Shown here: one piece after another, positions 34,755 through 46,215 of the stretch | Numbering within the stretch: the stretch's first letter is position 1 | How the letters are laid out: every line of letters begins with the position of its first letter | Translations under genes and position numbers: made by a program | The notes under the pieces: generated by a model | The model's input: the letters and a program-made list of their open reading frames with translations, nothing else | Database searches by the model: none | What the model was told of the DNA's origin: nothing | Source: Costus lasius | Lineage: Eukaryota; Streptophyta; Magnoliopsida; Zingiberales; Costaceae | DNA length: 64,000 nt | Direction: 5' to 3' | Assembly (NCBI GenBank): GCA_027563935.2 | Contig: JANVAS020000223.1 | Location: 496,001-560,000 of the forward strand

Positions 34755-36248
34755 GTACTTGCGAGAAACACAAGGTGTACATTTGCTTGTGTGAAAAATT
34801 TTTGGAAAATTTTTTCTATCCATGCGCGTTTCACGTAGAAAGCATTTTCATCCAAACCCCTCTTCTCAACTTTGTGGCCGAAATTTGGATCTTGCTTATG
34901 GTTGATTTAAGACCAAAGGCGCACGTGGTTTTGTCAAGTAGGACGGGCATTGTGTCTTCGGACTGGCCGGGTCTCTTGATCTGACAAAACTGCCAGCCGA
35001 TAGGGTCCATGAAATCATCCTAAAACTTGATCTAAATTTTAGCACAAAATTGGTTAAGATAGTGTTTGGATGAAGTTGGCGCATAAGGGACTTAAAAATT
35101 TGATTATTCACGGATTTTCAAATTTAACATGCGCCACTTGATTGGGTTGATATGGTCATAGCGAGTGCCCTCCTGTGTTGTGATGTGGAAGCATGTTTCC
35201 ACCTGTGATGAATGCTTGTAAAACTCCTTCCACCTGCGTGTGGTTCTCTCCCTATCTGATTGTAAAGAATTTTTCATCTTGCTTAGAATAGATGTAGAAA
35301 TTGATAGGTTAAGGCTTCATCTTGACAACAAGAAGTCTTCTTCAACTGGAGTCAGAAGTGGCGCCAGCTTTGGAAGCATGGTGATGGACTTGCGGCTGAA
35401 GGAAGGACTCATGCTTTCGGCTTCTGGCATGGGCTGATCTGCATAAGGGACTCGCAACCCTTGGATGCATGATAACATGTCACATGGCTCGTGACAAGTT
35501 ACATGTATGAAAAGGGCTATGACCATATCGACCAAGATAGCATGCCTGTGATGGTTTATTATTTTGTCCATAGCATGCCTGTGATGTTTTCCCTTGCTGC
35601 CATAACCATAGCAAAACTGCATGCTAGAAAAGAATAAAATAAACTCTCATTGAAATATCAAGTCAATAGCCTTCTAACGCGTAGCCCTCATCAAACTATC
35701 GATCGGTGGTGTTGTGAACTGTTTCCCACCCTCGTGGGACACACCCACTTATCTTTAGAAGGTGTGCGGTGACAATGATTTCCCCAGTCCAGTTTTAACC
35801 TGGGCGTGCCTTCGCAAGGAAATTCGTTGGCCCTAGGCATAACGGTTAGGACCAGACTTGACTAGTTTTTCATATGTCACTGACATGATGAATCACTAGA
35901 GGCAGCTGTTGAGAGGATAGGGTTCTGTGTTGTATCCAGCCCTCGCTGGACACAGGGCGCCTAGTCTGTCTTAACTAAGAGGAATTGTGCGTGGCACAAT
36001 TGGCTGGCATGCCTACCTAAGGAAGCATGAGACTCTCTGTGCATCTCAACTCACCCTCGTGAGTCGCGGAGACCTCGTGTGAAATTAGGATCCTACTCAC
36101 GTATTTCCAAGTTGAGTTCTGAGAGTTATCAACATGTCATAGAAATAGTGGGAGCATAGCATTTAATTCAAAAGTCCTTGTTAAATGCTTTGTCATTGTA
36201 CTTATTTTACATGTTTGCTTTTTGTAGATAGCATCTCCTGATCTAAGA
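34755..36248 (+). other. Leader of the young Copia element
   Basis: Non-coding by inspection. The short open frames have no domain. It contains two near-copies of a TAGCATGCCTGTGATG word (about 35539 and 35572). Confidence 0.5.
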
Positions 36249-37446
36249 ATGAAACTCTATAAAAACAAATTGGATGGGACAAATTGGACAAAGTGGTTTA
36301 AGATTTTGTCCAAGATACTCAAACAAGAAAATAAGGTGCATCTTCTTGAAAGACCTCCATCCCAGCCCAGTGTGTATTTCACCACTAAGTGGGAGTGGAA
36401 TGTCTATCTTGAACACTATGAAGATAACGAACAGTACACTGCTCTTGTCTTAGAGTGCATGACCCCAGAGGTCAAGGTTGAGTGTGATGAGATGGGGATC
36501 TATGATATTATCATACATCTCAAAGGTCTCTTCACACCGTGCTCTAAGGACAATGATCAGGAGAGTTCTGTTGGATCTTCAGGGTGTATGCCTATGTCTG
36601 AGAAAAACCATGGTTCAGTATCTTCGAAGCTCATACTTCGGAAGACTGGGAATGCATGGGTATTTCGAAGAGGATTAATGGCCAAGAAGAGCATGGCAAA
36701 GAAGAAGGGATGTAATCCATCCGCTTCAGGTATTGTGTTACCATGGTCTTTATGTCTACTTCTTATAGGTACTGGGTACCGCATGTGAGCTTACATATGT
36801 TTTTCATATACAGGAGCTCAAAAGAAGTAGGACGACTAGGCTTGATGGGATCGACTCTCGGGTCAGGGACGGAGCATTGAATGCTGCTGTTATCATCTCA
36901 CTGCCTTGGAGACTTTATCTAGGACTTTGCTATTATGTATCAGCTTATGTATTAGAACATCATCCCTTTTGGAAAGGATTTCAGTTTGAAATAATATATG
37001 GTATTTTTCTTTATAACTGAGATGTTCTATTAAAGTGATACAATTGATAATAGTTTATGGTCTTATATGTAATACAAGATCAGATCCAATGATTCTATAA
37101 ACACTCTCTTATAGCATTGTCTCTTAAACCATAGAACAATGGTCACATCCAAAAGATCTATGGACTATTGGGATCATTATCCTTTTAGGATTATGATAAA
37201 TGTGAGCCTTGTTCAAAGGAACAAAGTGACAGATGCTACCTTCACCATAAATGGATGAAGGGTAAGTGGTTTGTTGGATCTATCACACAACAATGTATGT
37301 GGACCCATGTAAAACAAGCACTGAGAGGTGTTATATGCTTCATAAGGTGTGGGAATGCTTTATCCAACCTAAGAACTTTGGAGATATCCAAGGAGTTAAC
37401 AAATGAAGTATTGAGTCAAATTGGAGGATCTATTAAAGCACCTTGA
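36249..37446 (+). pseudogene. Young Copia element gag remnant
   Basis: The frame 36249-36788 begins MKLYKNKLDGTNWTKWFKIL, like Copia gag proteins (LDGTN-W motif followed by a capsid helix region and TALVLECMTPE). It then falls into low-similarity sequence. 37255-37446 is another open piece with no clear domain. No zinc knuckle, protease DSG or integrase DDE motif is seen between here and 37840, so the middle of the polyprotein seems lost or beyond recognition. Confidence 0.6.
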
Positions 37447-37842
37447 TTGGATCAAGATGATCAGTGGAAAATTTGATGACTATCCTAAGGAGTGTGGGGT
37501 TATCTCACAGCTTACTTAGTACACCACTGTGTGGTGAATTTCAAAGAAAGAAAAGGAACACATTGGATGTGGTTCCATCTTTGAATAGTCATGCAAATAT
37601 ACTACTGTGATGCCATGCAAACAGATGTACTGCCATTCCATAAGAAAGTGTCTAAGTTAGCTTTTGAGTTGCAAACTGCAAATATCCCATTTCTTCAATG
37701 GAATTGAGAATGTAATGTGCAATGATTCAAAAGTATGTATGTGTGGTGCACTGAAGAGTGCTAATTCTATCCCAAAGAGAACAAGTATTTGTTGCTCAAA
37801 CTACTATCTCTCTTGAGAAAGTATTTCTTTTGAAAGAAGCTA

Positions 37843-39250
37843 GTGGGAGTAGATTTGATTAGGACAAGGTCCAGAATCAACCACAATATAATTAGACACA
37901 GATGGAGAGCAGAATATCACATACAGGTTGAAGGTCAACCTGAGGTTCAAGTAACACAGGAACCACATAAGTCTGGATTGATTCGATATGCTGGGCATGA
38001 CGAATTTTTCAAGGATGAACCTAAGACTTATGAGGAAATGGAAGCGGTCGGTGGACCAGATTCCAAGAAATGGCTAAGGGCCATGAGAACCATGATGGAT
38101 TCCATGTCTGCTAATCAAGTCTGGGACTTGGATGAGTTGCCAAAGGGGTAATTCCCACAGGCTGTAAATAAATCTTCTAGGAAGATAGACATGGAAGGTA
38201 ACATTGTTACTTATGATGACAAGCTAGTGAATGGAATTTCAGATAAGTCCACTGGGTGGATAGTGATGAAATTTTTCACTGATAGCTTTGTTTGAGTCCA
38301 TTAGGTATCTACTTGTTTTAATTGCATGTTCTGTTATAGCGTGTTGTTATGAAAATTGGTTTTCTTAAAAAGACGTCTAGAAGAGGATGTCTAGATGGAA
38401 ATAGCCAAAATATTTTCATACAGTCGCTATAAAGATATGTATGGTATTATACAAGTATCCTGTGTTTACAAGAAGATCAGTGGGAGCACCTTAATAGTAT
38501 TTCTTGTCTAAATGATTGATGATATTCTCCTCACATGGTATGACATCTCAGCTCTTCACATTATGAAGAAGAGGCTTGAGAAGTATTTTGAGAAGAATGA
38601 TCTAGGGAATGATGCCTATATCTTAGGCATGAGGATCTATAGATAGAGATCCAAGAAAATCATTGCCCTTTAGTCAATCTATGTTCATCCAAAAGTTTCT
38701 GGAGAGGTTTATATTGGATAATTCCAAATATTGATACCTTCCAGAGAAATATGGTCTAACTCTCATGAGGATGCTATGTCTTTTGACACAGCTGGAGAGT
38801 AATAACATGGATCTAAAATCCTGTTACATTGAGTACAGGATAGATCATGTCTTGTGTATGGTACACAAGACCATTTGTGGCAAGTGCTTGGAGCATGTCC
38901 AGAAAGTTTCAATGAGATCCTAGTGTTTGACACTGGATAGCTGTGAAAGCAACCCTTCGTACTTGGGAAGTATAAAGGATTGAATTTTAGTCTATGATAG
39001 ACAGGAAGAACTTTGTGTACAAGGGGTACACAGACACTTCGTTCCAGTCTAATGACTATCGTTCACAGCTAGGATTTGTGTTTTGCCTTGATGTGGCGTT
39101 GTAGGCTGAAAGAGCTTTATGCAAACCATAGTGGCAAATTCTACAATTAAGGTTGAGTACATTGCAGCTTCTTGTGGTAGCAAAGGAAGCAGCTTCATTT
39201 GAACTTGATTTAGTCCCTGGTGCTTGATGGTCCAGTATAGTTCTTACTGG
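37843..39250 (+). pseudogene. Young Copia element reverse transcriptase and RNase H remnants
   Basis: 37843-38151 is the linker and start of the polymerase (PKTYEEMEAVGGPDSKKWLRAM, then VWDLDELPKG). Near 38515 the plus strand gives DDILLTW, what is left of the YVDDILL box, followed by MKKRLEKYFEKNDLG. Near 39030-39100 a YTDTSFQSNDYRSQLGFVF stretch marks RNase H. Many stops and small deletions separate these pieces. No enzyme can be made from this copy. Confidence 0.75.
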
Positions 39251-39486
39251 GGCCGTAAGCATATGTAAAGGAACTTAGCACTCAAGTATGTACTGCAGCA
39301 ATATCATCTGATCTTGGAGATCATGGATAAAGATGATGACTCAAACTAGTTAAAATAAACACAGATAGCAATCTGGAAAAACCCACTGACGTAGCCTCTG
39401 GCGCAGCGGAAGCTAAATAAGTCATACTAGAGACATAGGAACTGATTAAACATCAGTTGCCCTTGGTCTTAGTGCAAGTGGGAGAT

Positions 39487-41705
39487 TGTTAGTGTATATG
39501 CCCTGCAGACCAATGTATGGACATGATCAGGCATTGTTATGAAAGTACTTTGATAGAATTATTAAAGGCATGGTCGTTATTATGCAGACTTCTCTACCTG
39601 CGTAGATGTATTGAATTGCATATATAATGTCCCAGGAGTTTGGATTGGATCCATTCTCACAAGCTATCCCCAGTCAAGGTACCTTAGCAGATATGGGACA
39701 GCTTTGGTACATGTGAGACTGGTGTATGGGCTGGTTAGGTGCAGGGCACAGTAACGCAGACATACAGGTGCATTGGATGCACTGGAGTGATCCATCGTGA
39801 GGATTGATTTGTCTAGTCAACAAGTCAATCTCACATGCAAGAGGTTTGCATTGATCCTTAGACTTGAGGTATTCATGTCTAGATTTGATGATGGGTATGC
39901 TTTAATACAGTCTTACGTCTCTCCGTAATTGGGAGATCAAAACGACTGTCATTGGGCATGTCATAAATCATGTAGAGGCATGGATGACTAATAGTAGGAT
40001 TTGCCCCTTCCATATTGGAAGCATGATATCCACCTCGGGGCGCCCCACCTTATTGGTGCATGACAGGAATGTGTGGCCACACTAGTTAAGTCATGACCAA
40101 TGCATTGGATAATAAACTTGAGACTATTCCAATGGCAGGATATCAGTTTAGGCAAAGGGATCTATAATGCAATGGGAATCCTCGTTGCTTGTTAGGAAGT
40201 TGTTGCCATAATGACTTTAGTCCTATGACATGGGTAGTAGTGATGTGTTGCTAGATACCCCTCACTACTTATGATGTTTACATCATTGCCATCGTCATAT
40301 GGATCCTACCGGGTCACACGCAATAGACTCTTGACGTTGCTTTAATCAGAAGCCTTAGGATCAAGTTATTGGATAACTTGGATCCATTTGGAAGATTTCA
40401 TCAGCGCCAATGGGCCTGATGAGTTGGAAGAAAGTTATTGGAGCCAAACTTCATTTTTGGCAGGTTGACCCGAAATTGACCTAGATTGGTCACATTTGGT
40501 TTAGGGTTGCATTGGATTGGATCCAATGGCTTAATGAACCCATGCCATGAAGTTTGGGCTAGCTCATTATCCAATGGGGCCCAATAATTAGTTGTCATGA
40601 AGAGGTATAAGCAAATAAGGGTATAATGGGGAAGAGATTCACCCCATTGGCGCCAAGGGCATAATGGGGTGAAGTGGGCGCATGTTGCTTCATAAGGAAG
40701 CATTAGGCGCCTCCCCCTTTGATCCCTTGATGGTATCTTGCCTCTATGGTAAGAGTTGGGGCTGATATGGCTTGGTGTCTCTTTTGGAAAGAGCTTGGGC
40801 GCATATGACATGTGGAATGAGATTTATGGAAAAGATCTTGGAGACTTTCCTTAATCACAAACCCTAATTCCCCTCAAATCTTTGCTTGACCGAAACTCCT
40901 CATGCTTGTTGCGCCTAGCCCTTCTCCTTGGATGGAAAGAATGCCTCTAAGGCATGTCATGGGTGGATGTGTTGCTTGGGGCGCAAGACAAGGTCTTGGC
41001 GCATAAGGAAGGGTTGAATGGGTTTAAGGAAATGTCTTGGAGACTTTCCTTGTCACAAACCTTTTCATCCTAGCCATACATTTGGCATGATCCTAGCTCT
41101 TGCTCTAGCCATCTCTTGTCCTATTTATAGGACCCCTTACCGCCCCTTATCAAGTTCGATTCCTTGGAGGTGTGAACAAACATAGAGAGGCGTGAGCAAG
41201 GCTAGAAGGCGACAACATCAAAGGCGCAACCCTTCTTCCTCAAGTGGCCGCAAGTCTCCTCCTCCCTCTTCTCTTGGTGTGACTTGGAGGACTTGGTGGC
41301 GCCACTTCTCCATCCTCTTCCTAAGGGCCGAGACTCCTATTCCCTTTCTTCTCTTGGAGTGAAGAAGACAAGGAGTTGGCGGCTAACATCTTATGCTTGG
41401 CGCAACTTCCCTTGAAGGTGGCGCAAGTGAAAAGAAGGCTTGATTCTCTTCCCGAGGCTAGCACCAAGCGTGGAAGGGAGCAACGATCAAGGAGTCGACG
41501 CGTGGATACTTGTAGAGGGCGAACACATGGGCGCCTTCAAAGTGGCTTCAACATCTGAACAAGCAAAAGAGGTACATCTCTATCACATCCTTGTGTGTAC
41601 TCACTCGCATGGATCCTTGGGACCGGAATGTGTTTCGGGTGTAATGCTTCTTCCGCTGCGTCCTGGGACTGCAAAATTTTAAATTACACCCGGCATTCCC
41701 TAACA
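39487..41705 (+). repeat. 3' LTR of the young Copia element
   Basis: 2,219 bp, matching the 5' LTR almost base for base. A GTGGGAGAT polypurine tract ends one base before it (39478-39486). It ends CCCTAACA at 41705, followed by the target duplication CTTGC. Confidence 0.95.
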
Positions 41706-41710
41706 CTTGC

Positions 41711-41785
41711 CAATATCAATTTTCCCGTATTGCTTCGGGCAACTTTCATCATAAACTACTGGCCACTTGCCAATATCAATTTTCC
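41711..41785 (-). repeat. 60-bp in-frame tandem duplication in the Ulp1 gene
   Basis: Copy 1 is 32479-32523 plus 41711-41725 (split by the Copia element) and copy 2 is 41726-41785. They differ at one base (GGGTAAC versus GGGCAAC). 60 bp is 20 codons, so the Ulp1 frame is kept. The repeated peptide includes KIDIGKWPVVYDES just before the catalytic-Cys motif. Confidence 0.88.
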
Positions 41786-42240
41786 TATTACTTTGACAGC
41801 GGATATGGCCTCGGAGAATAGCAAGCTGCGCATATAAAGGGAAGTAGCATTGTAAGTAATGAACAAATAATTTAATGTGTACTATTCTTTAATTTCTACC
41901 AACAATACTAACAAAGAAGATTATCATACTTACATATTCTAGCACAACTGACTTGTGAGTTGCACTTGAATTCAGAGAATTGTGCACAAACACCTGAGAG
42001 TCCTTCAAGTTGATGTGCAATAAGAACCAATGACGATGGTTGTATATCGGTGAAAATACTATTTTTAAGCGAGGAACAGTGTTCTTATTTAAATGCTCTA
42101 ACTGTGTATAAGCGGATCCAAACCGACCAGCATGGTAATCGGTTTGGGATGTAAGAGAAATATACGCAAATGGTTTAAATTTAGTCTTATTCTTCCTAGA
42201 TCTATTAAGTAGCAATCCCATGTATGCATCAATAACCTAT

Positions 42241-43688
42241 TGATAGGTGAATTCCGCAAGTATACGGACTATCGAAGTAATATATATATATCGATCCCAT
42301 AGGGACCAAATACCAAGTACCGATTGATTAGATTACCACAAGCTAGACGATCCTTAAGTGGTTGTGAAATGGTTGCTAAGATCTAAAATTAAGCTAAACA
42401 AGAAATAAGCAAGGCAAATAGAATTGAAAGTTAGGTAATTGCACGATGCAAGGTCTAAGGATGAGTAGGATCAAGGCTAGGGTCCACCGCCTTAATGCGC
42501 TATGCGTGGATTGATAACAATATGAAAGTCCCTTTTTAAACTTAGGGCGATCCAAAGGTGCGCAAGTCGTCTTCTCTGGAGTGATGCGACTTGCGACTAG
42601 GAGTTTACTATATTTAGCGTCTACCGTCGTAGGACGCAAAACCGAATAAGCTCATTGAGGGCCGGATCGTGCATACCATTCTATCATTTGTACATGATGT
42701 CCCCTCTCGGGCAATGCAACAAGGTGCTTATACGATCAAACGTCTACTGTCGTAGTATGCTTAACCCGTATAAACCCAAAGAGTGCCAAATGGTATACAC
42801 TACCCGTACTCAATCGACCACTCTCGTGCGACGATTGAGATACTCCTACCTAGGGTTTACAACATCTGGACGTGCCTCTCGACCCTACCAGATATCTAAG
42901 AGCATGAAATTAACACAATGTAAAACTTCATTCGATAGGTGCAACTAGGCATGATAAGACAATCTAGGGTTCACAATATAAAGCTATAATCCACACATAG
43001 AACATTCAAGGGGCTTTCCCTAGCCTTGAAACAAGTTTAAGCTACAATATCCATGTTCCAAAGCAAAACATAAATCAATCCGATCAATACATCCATGGTT
43101 AACAAAGGCGATCAAATAAACGAGAAATGGGAAAACAAGACTCCCTCCAGGAGGAAGAAGCCGCCGGGAGAGGCCTTCTTCTTCCTTGGTTCAGTCATCC
43201 GCCTCCTTCACGCTCTTGCGTTGAAGGGTTTTCTTCTTTCTTTTCGCTGCTTAGTCGCCTCCTGGTTCCTTACGTGTTGTCGTGAGTCGATCCTCCAAAT
43301 AAAAATCCCCCCCTTTTTCTTTATGTGAATAGGGTTTTTGTCCCTTTCCTCACCTCTCCTTGTCAAATTCCACTTTTGCCCTCCTGGAGCCCTTTATCTG
43401 ACGTGGATAAGTTGAGGGGTGAAGATCTGGAAAATTGGTATAAGGCGACACCAAAACCACGGGGTGTGGTTCTGGTCACTGGGTGGACTGTGGTTTTCGC
43501 CGAGAATACAGATTTCGCTGAAAATGGTGGCATTCCCTTGCTTTTTCCCTGAAATGATGCAAAAAACCAAAGAGTGTAGATTCCGAAGATAAAGCAATAA
43601 TTCCATGCAAATAAGGTGCAAATGCTAGAAAAGTAAAGATATAACGAGGAAAATAGCATAAAAATCTCTATATAAAAATGACTCAACA
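42241..43688 (-). repeat. 3' LTR of element A
   Basis: 1,448 bp with TGATAGGTG and CTCAACA ends on the plus strand. On the minus strand it is preceded by AAGTCTAGGGAGATT, the polypurine tract (43689-43703). Its left end has the Gypsy U5-end pattern CTTGCGGAATT...CTATCA in complement, shared in part with the other Athila-type LTRs here. It interrupts the Ulp1 gene. Confidence 0.85.
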
Positions 43689-44706
43689 AATCTCCCTAGA
43701 CTTAAACTCTTGCTTGTCCTTAAGCAAAGATAAAATGGTACTAAGCTGTAAAGATGATCCATTAGACTTGAATCCAAACCCCTATGAGATAATGCTAACA
43801 TTGACCCATCGGATGGTCAAATATCCCCCAAGTGGTAAATTCCTATCAAATATCAAAGCGATAAGTCTTGCAACCCAAGATAAATATGTTCCCCACATAG
43901 TTGTCACACATCATAATCAATATCCTAGTTCCTCCCCTTACAAGGTTCGAAGCCTCCAAGTGGTTTGAGATGAAAGTGGGAAAGGGAAACATCAAACTAT
44001 TTTTACAAGTGATGCGAAGATAAGTAGATATTTGGAGAATTTTGAGAGGATCTTTGTCCTCCTTTTTTTTGAGAGGATCTTTGTCCTTTTTTTTTGTTTT
44101 TTGTTTTGAGAGACCCTAGACTTTGCTAGAGAGTTTTTTCTCATGCTTTTTTCCTTTCGTTTGGAATGACGATTGACGAGAGTTGGGTAACTGAAATGGA
44201 GGATGTTACATTTGTAAACAAAATCACATGTACTAGATCTATGCAGACAACTTACCAACTCAATCTTTTAGTTATCTACCATGAGGGGATAAATCTCATG
44301 TACTAGATCTATGCAGACAAAATCCATAAAGGGGCAAAATAGTGCAAATGGATCATACCAAACAGCAAAGGACACATAAAAGCTTACTTAAAGGCAAGCA
44401 AGAATGTACTTTAAAGTTCTAGAGTCAGGGGGGGGGAGACAGTCATCTAACTATTAAGGCAATAATAAATAACAAGGCCACAGTCAGGAGTAACAAAAGT
44501 TAAAACTTTCAATAATAAGGACTCAATGCAAACCAAAACAAACCAAATTCAAAAGTTTAAATTGAAACTTTCGACGACAAATGGATCATATCAAAATAAA
44601 TGTAGACTAAACTATGCATACCAAACCACCAAACCCCCACCCTCATGGTAAAATAGGCATTGTCTCTGATGCCAAAATAGAAGAATAGTGAGGCATACAA
44701 GAATGG
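43689..44706 (-). other. 3' untranslated region of element A
   Basis: Non-coding. It contains a GAGAGGATCTTTGTCC word twice (44044 and 44071) with T-runs, and a TGTACTAGATCTATGCAGACAA-like word twice about 70 bp apart (44229, 44299). No gene. Confidence 0.6.
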
Positions 44707-46215
44707 GTGGGTGCAAGTACTCACAAACTAGTCTCGGGGGTCATCCCCTTCGTCGCTAAGATCACCATCAGAAGAAGCATCAGAAGGAGAGGAAGAGGTG
44801 TCATCATGAGCGGGATGGCGCTGGTAGGGGGCAGTACTCCTGAAGCCAGGGAAACGAGAATGGAGAAATACAGATATGCCCTTCACGTTCGCTGTCAGTG
44901 CATCAAGTTGGGTCCCCTGAGTCTGGAGTTGCTCAAGTATCAAATTGAGAAGGTCGTGTGTGGTTGGCTGAGTAGGAGCTCAGGGTGCTGGGCCGGTGGC
45001 GAAGGGAGCAGGAACTACTGAGGAGGTGCTAGGAGCATCTGCGGCGTCAGGTCTGATATTCCAGTTCTCTCGGGATCTAATGGTTGTCCGCATGGTGTTG
45101 GGGAGCGGGATCATGTGAAGGCCGTCCTGGAGTAGTAGATGGTACACGTCGCCGTGCCTTGAGATCAATTTCATGGCGATACATGCTTCCATATCTATCC
45201 ATCGGCTCCCTTTGGCTTCTGGGGTCCCGTAGGGGTTGTGCCCTAAGTGCAGCACCAGCGGAGTCAGCAGACCACCGATTGCAATGGTTCCCTTGGTGAC
45301 CCGCCCCACGTGCTCCAAGTGCTTAGCCAAGTAATATCCGGAATTGAGGGGAAACTGGTGGAGCATACTCCACAAGAAGATCAGCTCCACATGTCGCAGC
45401 ATATAGTCGCTGTCTGTGCGCGTGAAAAGGGTATGGGCGAGCAGACGATGCTCGTAGCGCAGGCAGGGTTTGAAATGGCGCTGGCGCGTGAATTCTTGGA
45501 GGAGTAATGATCTTCGGAGGAGAGGGATTTCCAGAAAGCATCCTCCCAGTGACCCGTTGGTTTGTGAAGCTCGATGTCGGGGGAAAGCCAGACGACATTG
45601 AATTCTTCAAGGGGAAGACGATAATCAGTGTTGTTCATCCGGAAGCAGATCAAAAATATCTCGTTGTCGCGTCCGGAGCGGCATGTTGAGAAACAACTTA
45701 GTATTTCCAGGGTGAGGCCGAGATGTGTGGGAGAGGCCTGATTCAAAAATTTCTCCCACCCGAGATTCCGGAATAGCCACAACACATCGTCAAGAAGCCC
45801 TAGATGAAGCAAAGTTGGCGAGTCCATATAACGGGTATTAATGTTGCGCCGCCGCGAGAGGGCAAAATACCTGGCTTCTTGGGTGGCGTCACGAAAACGA
45901 AGCACATGCCCTTCGGTGGAGGGGTGAAAGTCGGGGTGATGCGGAGGAGGTGGGGACGGGGAACGGGCGGGTTCTTTACCCGCTCGACTTTGGCATTGAG
46001 TGGATGAGGGTTCAGGAGCGGGAGGAGGTGCCGGCGTGGGAGCAGGAGGAGTCGGAGATGGAGTTGGCGCTTTCCCGAGTCTACTCGGGTGAGTGTATGT
46101 GGCGGCGGGTGTAGGCACACCTGAAGGGTTTTGCGCCGGATCAAGGGAAGCTGGGCCAGGGGATGTTGGTGATGCTTGGCGCGGGCGCTTAGGTAGGTAG
46201 GAGGGGCGCGGGCGA
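44707..46215 (-). pseudogene. Accessory ORF of element A (Athila-type plant transposon protein)
   Basis: Frames 45381-46118, then 44980-45402 and 44728-44943, form one protein broken by a frameshift near 45390 and a TGA at 44980-44982. From the N side: a Pro/Ser-rich region; a segment with ARYFALSRRRNINTRYMD; a conserved-looking NNTDYRLPLEEFNVVWLSPD stretch; and an acidic Ser/Asp-rich end. This resembles the extra protein, of unknown function, found with Athila elements. Its position between polymerase and 3' LTR is where env-like genes sit, but I see no signal peptide or clear membrane segment. Its right end is cut by element B. Confidence 0.6.

Larger units (their letters stand above)
32524..41705 (+). 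mobile_element. Very young Copia-type LTR element, interior decayed
   Basis: The LTRs 32524-34742 and 39487-41705 are both exactly 2,219 bp and I found only six differing bases. The target duplication CTTGC is exact (32519-32523 and 41706-41710). A tRNA-Met primer site follows the 5' LTR and a GTGGGAGAT polypurine tract precedes the 3' LTR. The interior (34743-39486) has only remnants of gag, polymerase and RNase H with many stops; protease and integrase cores were not found. It is probably non-autonomous and moved by a relative's enzymes. It lies inside the Ulp1 gene. Confidence 0.93.
32324..42240 (-). pseudogene. Ulp1-like SUMO protease (C48) gene, split by a Copia element
   Basis: C48 peptidases cut SUMO from proteins. 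Minus-strand order: exon from the break at 42240 to 41934 (VIDAYM..., then the catalytic-His motif HWFLLHINLKDSQVFVHNSL); GTAAGT donor at 41933 and acceptor CAG at 41828-41826; then 41825-41711 joined to 32523-32324 across the young Copia element (one target-duplication copy counted). The last part has the Cys motif VDCGFFVMKYVE and stops at 32324-32326. The frame stays open over the junction. The Asp of the usual YDSL is Asn (HNSL). A 60-bp in-frame duplication precedes the Cys motif. The N-terminal part is cut off by element A at 42241. Confidence 0.85.

Noticed and set aside
45084..45689. Plus-strand open frames opposite the accessory ORF of element A
   Set aside because: They are antisense shadows of the minus-strand ORF, whose motifs and neighbours fit the element.
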